Below are positions 1 to 9,195 of a stretch of 64,000 nt of DNA, piece after piece (the stretch's first letter is position 1; each line of letters opens with the position of its first letter). Under the pieces are notes generated by a model, which had not been told where the DNA came from, made no database searches, and saw nothing but the letters and a program-made list of their open reading frames with translations. The DNA lies in assembly GCA_014529385.2 (NCBI GenBank), contig CM043965.1:62705933-62769932 (forward strand). The letters are read 5' to 3'. This DNA is from Adiantum capillus-veneris (taxonomy: Eukaryota; Streptophyta; Polypodiopsida; Polypodiales; Pteridaceae). The translations under genes and the position numbers were made by a program.

Positions 1-73
1 CAGCAAGCTCTCGCTTGAGGGCTGAGACCTCTTCTTTGAGTGCTTGTGAATCCGCCTTCAGTGCTTGTATCAC

Positions 74-76
<3 letters not shown>

Positions 77-146
<70 letters not shown>
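77..146. repeat. (GA)n microsatellite at the 3' end of LINE copy A
   Basis: About 70 bp of uninterrupted GA. It abuts directly the AAATGAAATG tail repeats that mark the 3' end of the minus-strand LINE to its right. The same junction recurs at 33156/33157 and 44729/44730. Confidence 0.95.
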
Positions 147-149
<3 letters not shown>

Positions 150-365
150 GAAATGAAATGAAATGTTATATTAACGTCTTCAAAAGGCCATAATGACCTA
201 TGAGACCCGAAAGTTACAAAGTGGTGGATCTGATACAAAGTCAGAGTAACAAAATAACCTAACAACAGTACAAAACAAAGATATATACTATGGGGTCCTA
301 AGTTGATCGATGTGAACCAAGCAAAAGACCAAGCAAAAAATGGGCGGCTTGTTGGGATAGCTGAA

Positions 366-1236
366 TCACAAGAGATCTAGCATCGATCGTTGGCGAATCC
401 CATCAATTTCCTCCATGGTTAGTAGTCTGACCGGGCGTCGTGCATGCCTGGCCAGCGTGCTCCGAATTTTCTGTCGTAGCCTCCGTCGATGCTGTGTAGT
501 TCTTCGCAGTCGCAGGCGCCTGGATTTCCCCAGTTCAATCGCTCGGTCAATCAGTGTGCCTCTGGTATGAGACGAGGGGGAGCTCTGCTGTGGGAGTGGC
601 TCTTGCGGCTGTCCCCTATCTGCTCTGAAGAAGTCTGTGATCCGTCTTTGAGACTGGCTAGCCTTGCCATTCATCAGGCTATCTCTGTGTCTGTGCAGCT
701 CAAGCAAGAACAAACCCAGACATCTCTGATCTTCGTATCCCATGACTCTTGAGAGTGGTCCAAAACCTTCTCTGAACAAGCAATGGAAGCGGCCTCGTAT
801 CTCATAGTAGACGGGGCAGTGACATGTACAGTGTAGCTCTGTCTCAGGTTCCATGTTACACAAGGGGCATGTCCTGTCCTCTGCTGGTACTCTGCTGTAT
901 CTCCCCGTCTCAATCCGCAACTGGTGAGAAGATGTGCGTAACTGGCCAATAGCACATCGTATCCCATGAGACAAGTGGGTATCCATGTATCTGGGTCTCG
1001 CCACAAAACCAGCTTCCGTAAGCTAGAGAAGGTGGTCTTTGTAAAAAGCCATCTTAGTGCCCAATTCCTGTGCTGGTTGTATCCATGTCCTTCTGGTGTC
1101 TAGCTGGGTCAGGTCTTGGCGTATGAGCTTGGTGATCTCTGACTGTGTAAGGGTGAGAGATGGTGCATCCAATGAGTAATGGAATGGTGGCAGCCGGTCT
1201 ATGCTGAACCCATGTGCCTGAAACCATGATGTCATC
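366..1236 (-). pseudogene. LINE copy A ORF2, C-terminal part
   Basis: Encodes the end of the LINE ORF2 protein. The knuckle is visible in 366-1004 as CPLCNMEPETELHCTCHC, i.e. C-x2-C-x8-H-x4-C, as in the other three copies. It ends in an Arg-rich tail. The upstream piece 1023-1235 is in another frame, so there is a frameshift near 1010. The coding sequence stops at the solo LTR, whose target duplication is 1232-1236, and resumes at 2784. Not translatable as one protein. Confidence 0.85.
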
Positions 1237-2778
1237 TGTCACCAGGAGGTGTATTTTTCTTGTTGCCTTCCGTAAATAAGTATTAGATATATTTATTTTA
1301 TTTTTACTTGTTTGTCCCAAAACCCTTGAAAAGGTGCAAGTGGACATTGCATGGCCAGTGTGAAACGGCTGCAGCCAAATGGGTTTCTCACATCGGGGAT
1401 CTAGGGCGGTCAGACAGGGACTGCCCGGGCCAGTTAGCACTGAATTCTGATGAGTATGGAAGCTCGTGTGCGCCAAACTGGAATTTGGGCCACTCGTCAA
1501 GTCACTGCAACTTTATAAGTTGAAAGGGGCCAGTAAATTAACCCACATTGTAGATGTTGGTCAAATGGTAGTCTTCAATGATGGTCAGGAGACCGATAGG
1601 GACGCCATGGAAGCATCTCCTAAAATTTAGGGAACTGCTATTTTTGACCGGAAAATGTGTTCGCGTCATTAGCTCTGGAATGACAAGGGGAACATTTTAT
1701 TGTTCTGCTGCCAAGTCAACTGACGCACCAGTTGAGATATTTTTAGCAGGGAAAGCCCAAACTCGGAAACTGGGCGACGTGTCAGCCTGTGAGCGATTCT
1801 GCCACTCTGGGAGGCAAAAACGAGCTGCATATTAACAAAGGGGGCGCCATTTTCAGCCTCAGGTGGATTGTAGCAGGTATAGAAGCTATGGAATGCTTAC
1901 CTTGCCCTCTATGCACAATATGGTGATGGGAGTGATGCCCCGCATGCTACATATTGCTCTCTTTCTCCCCTATGTACAGTATGTTATGCCTCACTAGTGG
2001 GCTTCTCATTTGACCTATGTACAGTTCTGGGGGTTTATGCGCGTTTGCCAAGGCAAGAGCCTTCTGAACAGGAACCGGATTAGCTAATTGCTAATCCCCC
2101 ACAGGTACGCAGAGTTCCATCACGAAAGATTGCGAGTTTGGAGAGTTTTCTCGCGTGAAAACTGGTCCAATTCACAGGGGAACTGTCCCATTGCGTGCGG
2201 GAGCCCTTGGGACACGCGTAGGCGTGTTCGCTCCGCTAAAAACGATCTGAAACAGGGAATTACAGCTTGCAGTGTTTTTCTGCAGGTTTAGGGTTTCGCA
2301 CCTAAATTGCAAGGGAACATCGGGGGAGCCTCGTGAGAGCCTTGGGATGCGTGTACAGGCTTTTGGGCTCCCGGCAGTGAAAAACAGAGAATTACAGCCC
2401 GCTGAATTTCTGTGACAGCTCACCAGAAAGCTTCCAGATATCGAGGGAATCCGTCCTAGACAGGTGTTTTTGACCTACAGGGGTTTTTGCGCCGTTATGC
2501 TGTCGAAATCCGGTCGAAAACCTGCGTTTTCAGCCCTCGCCAGGTTTGGACAGCTTTGTGAAAGCTTGTGCTAAGTGGTCGGATCCTCTACCTTAATTTG
2601 AATAAAGAAATACCGAAAGGGGCGCCAGTCTTTGGGGCCTACAGGGTGTCGGTCTCGTGTGCGCAGTGACATTCTAGTCGCTGGACGCAACTGTGTTCTC
2701 TTCCCTTCTCAGTGCTCTGTGTAAAGTTAACAGGTAATTGAAATAGTACCGCCCTCTACGTTGTACGGGCCGTTTATA
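1237..2778 (+). mobile_element. Solo LTR inserted in LINE copy A
   Basis: Starts TGTCACCAGGAGGTG and ends GGGCCGTTTATA. It is flanked by the 5-bp direct repeat TCATC at 1232-1236 and 2779-2783, and LINE ORF2 sequence continues on both sides. It is homologous over much of its length to the 1708-bp LTRs of the element at 33550-39427 (shared blocks around GGAAGCATCTCCTAAAA and GTTCGCGTCATTA). The polyadenylation-type block AATAAAGAAATACCG lies at 2601-2615 on the plus strand, which sets the orientation. With no internal region it is best read as the product of LTR-LTR recombination. Confidence 0.9.
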
Positions 2779-2783
2779 TCATC

Positions 2784-5611
2784 TCCCCATACCAGCATGT
2801 TGTATCTCCTTGTATGGCTAACTGTTGAGAGGCTTCAAGTGCTATGCGAGCATATCTGTCTCTAGGAAGTGCCCATGTGCGGTTTATGAAGGAGATTGAT
2901 CTGGTGAGCGCCTCCACCACAAGTGGGGGGGCCGCTAGCTCTGCTCGGATAATGGCCCGTGGTACTGATGCCTTGGCTCTAATGAGCCGCGAGATCATAG
3001 AGACGAGAGGTTTCTCCATGTTCCCCCATCCGTTTGAGCGACCCGTCCTCCCGTGGTGATCTAGTGAAGGTCCCCATATCTCGGTTCCATAGAGCAATGC
3101 TGAAGCGACCAAGGTGTCAAAGAGCCAGAGCTTCGTCCGGGGCTCCTGAAACTGAACCTGTGAACACATCCTCTCCAATCTACCCAAAGCTCTAGTAAGT
3201 CTGGTTTCTGCTGCTCTTCTGAGTGAGAATGTAGGTCCGCTAAAAACCACTCCAAGGTAAGTGTAAGCGTCTGTGTACTCCACAGTCTCCTGGCCGTATG
3301 TGAGTGTAGGGGCTGACCTCCTGATCCACTGTGGGGTGGTATTAAACACCATAACCTTGGTTTTACCCAGGTTGACAGACAAACCACTTTCGTGGGCAAA
3401 CGTATGCAGAGCATCCAATTGACGTTGCATTCCCTCTGGGGATTCGGAGATCAACACTATGTCATCAGCATATAACAAAAGTGGAACCCATGTCCCTGCC
3501 AACTGAGCACCTTTATCCCCATCGCTGTCAATGTAGTCAGAAATCTCATCCACATACATACCGAAAAGAGTGGGAGAGAGCGGGCAGCCCTGCTTCACCC
3601 CAATAGTGGAGTGAACCGGTGTAGAAAGTCCCTCAGAGGTGCGTACATGCCCTACTACTGATCTGTACAATGCCATGATCCCCCAAATGAGTTCTGTGGG
3701 TACTCCCATTTCCTGTAATCTGCGCATCAGTCTAGCTCTGGGTACTGTGTCGAAAGCTTTGCGGAAGTCCACAAAGCTACAATAGATCCGTCTCCCATGA
3801 GATCTGCCTTCCTCGATGATGGCCCTGAGTGTTAGGATATGGTCAAGAGTAGAGAAGCCTCTCTTGAATCCTGCCTACCCAGTTGTAGGTATTCCTTCCC
3901 TCTCTGCCCATCTACTCAGCTGTTGCTCAAGAATGGATGCATATAGCCGTGCCAGTGTGTGCCCAATCATAATAGTGCGATAATTCCCAGGCTCCATGGG
4001 GTCTCCTGATTTGAAGATAGGTACGATTGTAGATAGGCTCCAAGTGTCCGGTAGGCCCTCACACATGGCACGGTTAAATATAACTGCTAGAAGCTTTGCT
4101 AGTAGGTCTTTGGCATGCATGAAATGCTCAGCTACTAGGCCCTCATGATCATATGCTCTCCCAGTCTTCATCCTGTCAATGGCTTTCTTCACCATCTCAG
4201 TAGTGAAAAAGACACATGTATGTGGGCATGGGTCGGGGGGGTTGGGGAGGGGCGGCTGTCTAGGTACTGTGTACAAAGATGATGTGTACTGACCCTAGGT
4301 CTCTGTGGAGGAAATAGCAGGGGGGGGGGACTGCTCATGAAAGAGCCGCCACGCCTCACACGAGTCTTGACTCAAGAATAGCTGATATAGATCCTGCTCG
4401 AGTCTAGCCAAAAAAGCCCTCTTCTTCTGCCGTACCAGGCGTCGGAAGTCCATCTGTGACTGTCTGTGAGTGACGTCCCCCAACAGCACCTCCCTCTGAA
4501 GTCTGGCTCTAGTCTGGTGGCACTCCGCATCGTACCAGCTGTTCTGAGGCATGCTCCCAAATCGGCGGCTTTGCTCAGGCTGGGTGTGTGGGTATGCTTC
4601 AGCTGCTGCCTCATGTAATGTCTGTGTTAGTATAGTAGTTAGCTCCTCCAGAGGTCGCCCAGGGTCCTCAGTGCATAGGCGTCTGTAGATTCCGTCCATG
4701 TATACAGAGTCCGTCTCCCTTGTGAATGTGTAGCGAGTAGGGATTGCTACTCGTGGCCTGTGTGCTGCACTGAAATGGAAGGAGATGGTCATTGACACCA
4801 GAGCATGATCCACCGCCACCCCGACCGGTCTGGGCCCAACTGTGAGATCCTCGATACTAGAGATGAGATTCGGTTGTGCCATGACATAGTCCACCGTGCT
4901 GGCTCCATGTCTGTGTGGGAAGCATGTAAAGCCTCTCGCAGCAGGAAATCTCTATAGGCTGTTCAAGATGGCCAATCCATGTGCAGTGCCCATGTCTATC
5001 AGGTGTCGCCCATACTCAATATATTCCATATCGTGTGATAGTCTGGAAATGCCCGTCTCTGCCACATCTATCTCTCTTAGCATCTCCTCTGAAGTATCAT
5101 AAAACACTGCCTGGTGATGGGCAGTCCTAGCATTGAAGTCCCCGAGGATGATAATGTCACCGTCCCTAGAGAACTCCCATATGTCATCATCCAAAATAGA
5201 GAAAGGGGACTGTCCTTTGGGTGGTGCATACACTGATGTACTCGGGGGAAAGTAACAAATAGCTAGATAGAGGTATCTACTTGTCTCTGCTTTCAGTCTC
5301 ACCCACATGTACCTAGCTTGCTCGTCCCTGCGGGGTATATGTATCAGTGGCTGCAGATCGTCTCTAAATAACACTACCACTCCTCCCGAGCCCCGCCCTC
5401 TGTGCTCTGAGCGTGTCTCCTGTCTGTAGGCTGTCTCCCACCTATATCCACTGATGTGAGGCATGGATTGCCCAGGGGCCTGGTGTGTCTCAGAGTAGAA
5501 GATGATGTCTCTTCTAGTAAAGCTATCCTCAAAAGCACCCACATCAAGACGCATAGATCCATTGCAGTTCCAGGCAGCTACTTTGAGTGTGGTCCCATAA
5601 GTCTCGCACCA
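2784..5611 (-). pseudogene. LINE copy A ORF2, endonuclease and RT part
   Basis: Read on the minus strand from 5611: the AP-endonuclease-like fold (WNCNG, SETH, RGSGGVVVLF, GDFNART, DYVMAQP, AVDHAL), a linker, then reverse transcriptase with FRKAFDTVPRARL, GVKQGCPLSP and the YADDIVLISES active site. The segments 5554-4952, 4894-4295, 4276-3875 and 3772-2784 lie in different frames, so several indels have accumulated. The codon that is ATG at the start of ORF2 in copies C and D reads GTA here, although the frame is open back to the TGA that ends ORF1. Confidence 0.88.
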
Positions 5612-6508
5612 TCATGTGGAGCGTCGCTCAAGTATTACCACTTTTCCGTCTCGGTAAAAAGCGATCTTACCTTTTCCCCTTGCCGCTCTAATATCCTGCA
5701 TTACTTCCTGCATATGAGCGATCTGCGAGAGGGTGAGATCGTCCCCAAGGAGGATGCCAGTCTCTTTAAGAGTTGGTCTTTTCTTCAAGAATGACTTCTT
5801 TGCTTCCATGGAGGGAAAACGGAGGATGAGTGCTCTTTCTTTTGAGGTTTCTCCACTGCCTCCATTTTTCTTTATGTTGCCCACTCTCCATGCCCTTGTG
5901 TGTGTCGGCTCATGAATCCCCATCAAGGCTGTGAGTTCTTTTACTTCTTCGTCCACATTGCCTTTGTCTTTAAGACCGCAAATTCTCACATGTAAAGCGT
6001 GCACCCTTCTCCTCTGCTCCTCCTCTAATGTCTGGTTAATGATGTTGTTGGGTGTGGACGTGGGCGTTATCTCCTTGTCTTTTTCTTTCTTGGCCACCTT
6101 GATCCATTTCTCGGCTTCGTCTGCCTTCTGCTGGGTTTTGGTAAGAACATCCACCCAAGAAGTCGTCATTTCTTTGTGCTGTTCTTCTCCCTCTTTGATG
6201 GCCCGTACTTGTTCCTTGATCGTGTTGATTTCTTCAATTACTGAGGGTTGCAGTTCGCACTCTTCCACTGTGTTTCTTGATCGGGCTTCGGCGAGTTCTT
6301 TCTTGAGTGACGTGATCTCTTCCTCTTGGGTCGTCACTCGGTCTTCTAGCGTGCTTATCTTGCTCTCTTGGATCAGCACACGTCCTTCGAGAATGTTTAT
6401 TGTGCCCGAGAGATTGCGGTTCATCTTGGTGATGGTCTCCGTCATTTCCTCTTTGCATTTTCGAATGGCATCCTCTAGGGGGTCGGCTTTTTCGTTCGTT
6501 TTCCTCAT
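5612..6508 (-). CDS. LINE copy A ORF1: coiled-coil nucleic-acid-binding protein
   Basis: 298 codons, intact. The first 150 residues are rich in E, K, Q with heptad-like spacing and should form a coiled coil. The C-terminal part (about 165-298) carries the conserved block VRICGLKDKG...AWRVGN, then LILRFPSMEAKKSFLKKRPT and GDDLTLSQIAHMQEVMQDIR. This order (coiled coil, RRM-like fold, basic C-terminal domain) resembles L1 ORF1p of animals rather than the DUF4283/CCHC ORF1 usual in plants. It would coat LINE RNA. It ends in TGA at 5612-5614, followed by TGG, with ORF2 continuing in frame. Confidence 0.8.
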   Translation of the reverse strand: MRKTNEKADPLEDAIRKCKEEMTETITKMNRNLSGTINILEGRVLIQESKISTLEDRVTTQEEEITSLKKELAEARSRNTVEECELQPSVIEEINTIKEQVRAIKEGEEQHKEMTTSWVDVLTKTQQKADEAEKWIKVAKKEKDKEITPTSTPNNIINQTLEEEQRRRVHALHVRICGLKDKGNVDEEVKELTALMGIHEPTHTRAWRVGNIKKNGGSGETSKERALILRFPSMEAKKSFLKKRPTLKETGILLGDDLTLSQIAHMQEVMQDIRAARGKGKIAFYRDGKVVILERRST

Positions 6509-6742
6509 GTTTGATCGCCGTCCGCAAGGGGGTTAGATGCGCGTGTGTACCCACTCTAGCAGCGGGCGCGGCACTGGATGTACGTGTGCACCCACACTGG
6601 CGGCGATCGCGACGAGCGGCGGAGCGCGAGGCGGTGTGGCCCGGTGCCCTCAATATGTTCAGCTGTGTGTGTGTGCGCGCGCGCGCGCCTCGAAAACAAA
6701 AGTGAAGGAGAGAGGGGGGGGGGGGGGGGGAGGGGGGTAGAA
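6509..6742 (-). other. Region upstream of LINE A ORF1
   Basis: Probable LINE 5' UTR: G+C-rich DNA with a doubled stretch (TGTGTACCCACTCTAGC and TGTGCACCCACACTGGC), a short (GT)n(GC)n run at 6667-6687 and a poly-G tract at 6715-6740. No ORF of note. The start of transcription cannot be seen. Confidence 0.5.
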
Positions 6743-6787
6743 ATGAAATGAAATGTTATACTAAAGTCCTCAAAAGGCCATAATGGG
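6743..6787 (-). mobile_element. Severely 5'-truncated LINE tail
   Basis: About 45 bp identical in form to the 3' terminus of LINE copies A-D: three AAATG tail units, then ATGTTATACTAAAGTCCTC and AAAAGGCCATAATGG. It is followed by G-rich DNA, so only the last bases of a LINE were copied in. Same orientation as copy A, directly at its 5' end. Confidence 0.75.
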
Positions 6788-6799
6788 GGTGGGGGCGGG

Positions 6800-7199
6800 G
6801 GCAAAAAAAAAAAAAAAAAAAAAAGAAATAAATAAAAAAAATTTGACGTCCTACGCGTGAAAGTAAAAAGGGGGGGAGGTGTGGGGGGGGGGGGGGGGGT
6901 GGAAGACATGCTACGCGTAGGAGAGGGGGGGGAGACATGCTACGCGTAGAGGTTGGGGGGCAAGGGCAGCGTGCTGCGCGCGAGCAGGGCAGGACGACGG
7001 GCAAAAAAAAAAAAAAAAAAAAAAGAAATAAATAAAAAAAATTTGACGTCCTACGCGTGAAAGTAAAAAGGGGGGGAGGTGTGGGGGGGGGGGGGGGGGG
7101 AAAGACATGCTACGCGTAGGAGAGGGGGGGGGAGACATGCTACGCGTAGAGGTTGGGGGGCTAGGGCAGCATGCTGCGCGCGAGCAGGGCAGGACGACG
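6800..7199. repeat. 200-bp tandem duplication with ACGCGT palindromes
   Basis: Two nearly identical 200-bp units (6800-6999 and 7000-7199). Each holds a poly-A run, an AAATAAATAAAAAAAATTTG stretch, a poly-G run and the palindrome CTACGCGTAG twice, plus TCCTACGCGTG once. The same ACGCGTAGG motif is repeated upstream of LINE copy B ORF1 (32640-32845), which suggests this is LINE 5' regulatory DNA. Confidence 0.85.
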
Positions 7200-7911
7200 G
7201 GCGCGCGGGGCAAAGGCGGGGGTGCAGGGTGGCGGTCGCGAGGGTAGAGGCGGGGGGGCAGGGCGCAAGCCAGGCAACAGCACAGCGCGGCAGCGAGCAG
7301 CGCGCGTGAGCAGCGAGCAGCACAGAGAGAGGCTCAGCAGCGCGTGGGGCAGCACAGCGGGGCAGGGGCAGATGCGGGGGGCAGCGAGCGAGCGGCGCGC
7401 GGGCAGGGGCAGGGGCAGGGGCAGATGCGGGGGGCAGAGAGAGAGAGAGAGAGAGAGAGATGAAATCAAATAAATGTAACATTATGGTGAGACAGAGACA
7501 ACCGTCCTGAACAAGAATAAAAACTTGGGTAACTAAAATCGAAGAAAAATGCTATACACGTAACGCACATCATGACTCACTACGCGGGCAATAACTGAGA
7601 GACTCAAATACTATACAACAAGAGAGATGGGGATGGTAACTAAAAATCTAAGAAAACTGCTATACATGTAACACACATCATTAGTCAATATGCGGGCAAG
7701 AAGTGAGAGACTCAAATACTGTAAGTGCTGACCTTCTCTATAGCAAAGAGATGAATTGGCCTTGGCTGCTCTCCAACAATGATATCTTGGATCATCCGCT
7801 GTAGACGATGCTTGTATAGTAGTCTCCATTTAAGAGAGAGAAAAATTAGAAATGTTGTATTAATGTCTACGAAAGGCCATGTTGGCCTCTGATACAAACA
7901 TTATTCAATGA
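7200..7911. other. G-rich tract, GA tract and diverged LINE tails
   Basis: 7200-7435 is G+C-rich low-complexity DNA; the long open frames across it are compositional. A GA tract lies at 7436-7460. A roughly 105-bp imperfect tandem duplication follows (7530-7617 and 7635-7722, both ending GAGACTCAAATACT). 7740-7840 read on the minus strand resembles the Arg-rich end of LINE ORF2 (HRLQRMIQDI). 7846-7906 resembles the LINE 3' UTR (AAATGTTGTATTAATGTCT, AAAGGCCATG). This is probably an old, related LINE 3' end. Confidence 0.5.
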
Positions 7912-9179
7912 TGTAAGGTGCAGCGGAAGGAATGTTGTATTTTCTCAAGATTAGTGATCTTTATTGCTCAAGGTTCCTTTTAGTTCTTTAGGGAAAGAGA
8001 GAGCTTTCCGTCTTATGGAGAGTGCTATGATCACGAACAAAGTGAGTGGATTGTGCGTGCAAGTGAATGAGACTGAGAGAAGAGATACGACACCCGAGAG
8101 GTTGTAAAACCCTCCTCCGAAGGCCCCACTCTCGTCGGCGAGAGTGGTCTACTTTGATTTCACAAAGGTGTACAATGCGTATGCAATGGACTGATGCAAT
8201 GGGACTATGCCGATGACGACGACGGCTAAGGCTGAAATCTGTGATCTTCTAGGGCTGAATTCGGTGGTCTTCTTGGTGGCTGAAAATGGCTGTTTTCATG
8301 CTGTTTTCATGGCTGAAAATGACTGCTTCCGTCGAGGTTCATGCTAAGGACACAAACGCTGATCTGCTGTCCATCTTGGCTGCGTTTTCTGGTATGACTG
8401 AAGGCTGAGAAAAACGCTGGAATGGCATGGGTTTTTTCTTGCTAAAACTGGCAGCAATAGGCAGCAGTCGCTAGCGTTAGTATTCCTTGTCAAGCTGTGG
8501 TTACATGCTCCCAAAAATGCTGTGGAACTGCCAGCAATGTTGCGTTTTATAGGCTGGATATCTGCTGCCAAAAGCGCTGGTCTTGTGAGTCAAAAACGGT
8601 GGTCCTGGCTGATTTGTTAGCAACCAGAAAACGCCAGAAGTAGGCTGCTTGTAGGGGGAACAAAAACGCCAGAAGGGGACTGTAGGCGATGGCTGAATTT
8701 GTGAAGAAAACGCCAAGGAAGGGGGAGGGTTGATGGCGAGGCTAAATGCTGAGGGTGCTGAGGGGGAGGGGTACTGCTGAGAAGTTGCCTGTTGAGCGGG
8801 AAGCTCCTTCTGCCTCTTCTGCCAGAAAGTGCTAACTTGGGTTTGCTTATATATTAACTTAGCAAAATTGCCCTACCTACTTTTGTTGGAAAGTCACTTA
8901 AAAATAATAAGTGAAAATAACCAATAAATAGGAAAATAGGCTAAATGCACTGAAAAATTCCCCTAATTGATGCTAATGGATTCTGATGGGAATTCCGATG
9001 ATCATGCTGTGTGCAACCGGAGGATATGCATCTATGCTAAGTGACTGGGCATGCACGGTCTACGAATAGACTCACAAAAGTGCCAGATCACTGCTAATCT
9101 AAACTGACTGAACTGACGGGAACCCTGCTATGGTGTAGCTTGTCCACGGTCACATAGGGTTGGGATGTGTCACGTGACA
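7912..9179 (-). repeat. E1 3' LTR (1268 bp)
   Basis: Plus-strand ends are TGTAAGGTGC and CACGTGACA, i.e. TGTCACGTG...CTTACA on the element strand. It carries a TATA-like TATATAAGC on the minus strand at 8845-8853 and a series of AAAACGCC/AAAACGCT motifs between 8350 and 8720. It shares most of its length with 12654-13727 and, more distantly, with 14281-15601. Confidence 0.88.
8845..8853 (-). promoter_or_regulatory. TATA-like box of the E1 LTR
   Basis: Minus strand reads AATATATAAGCAAACCC. The same box is kept at 13586-13594 in the other E1 LTR and at 15276-15284 in E2, which supports a core promoter role. Confidence 0.5.
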
Positions 9180-9195
9180 TCCCCTCCTTTTCAAA
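9180..9195 (-). promoter_or_regulatory. Polypurine tract of E1
   Basis: Minus strand reads TTTGAAAAGGAGGGGA and lies directly against the LTR terminus TGTCACGTG. Its expected role is priming plus-strand DNA synthesis. It overlaps the last codons of the ORF. Confidence 0.75.

Larger units (their letters stand above)
147..6740 (-). mobile_element. LINE copy A, decayed, split by a solo LTR
   Basis: Non-LTR retrotransposon on the minus strand. From its 5' end it has ORF1 (6508-5612), an in-frame TGA, then endonuclease, reverse transcriptase and a C-terminal zinc knuckle (to 366), a short 3' UTR and a (CATTT)n tail at about 147-165. The ORF2 frame is broken near 4950, 4290, 3870 and 1010 and by the LTR at 1237-2778. 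ORF1 is intact. The 5' limit is not certain; I place it near the poly-G run at 6715-6740. Same family as copies at 27972-33042, 33157-44492 and 44730-49493. Confidence 0.9.

Noticed and set aside
366-1004. A separate host gene for a zinc-knuckle protein
   Set aside because: The same knuckle and Arg-rich tail end ORF2 of the other three LINE copies.
7079-7473. Gly/Ala/Arg-rich open frames on both strands
   Set aside because: G+C-rich low-complexity DNA gives long open frames in several frames at once; no sign of coding.
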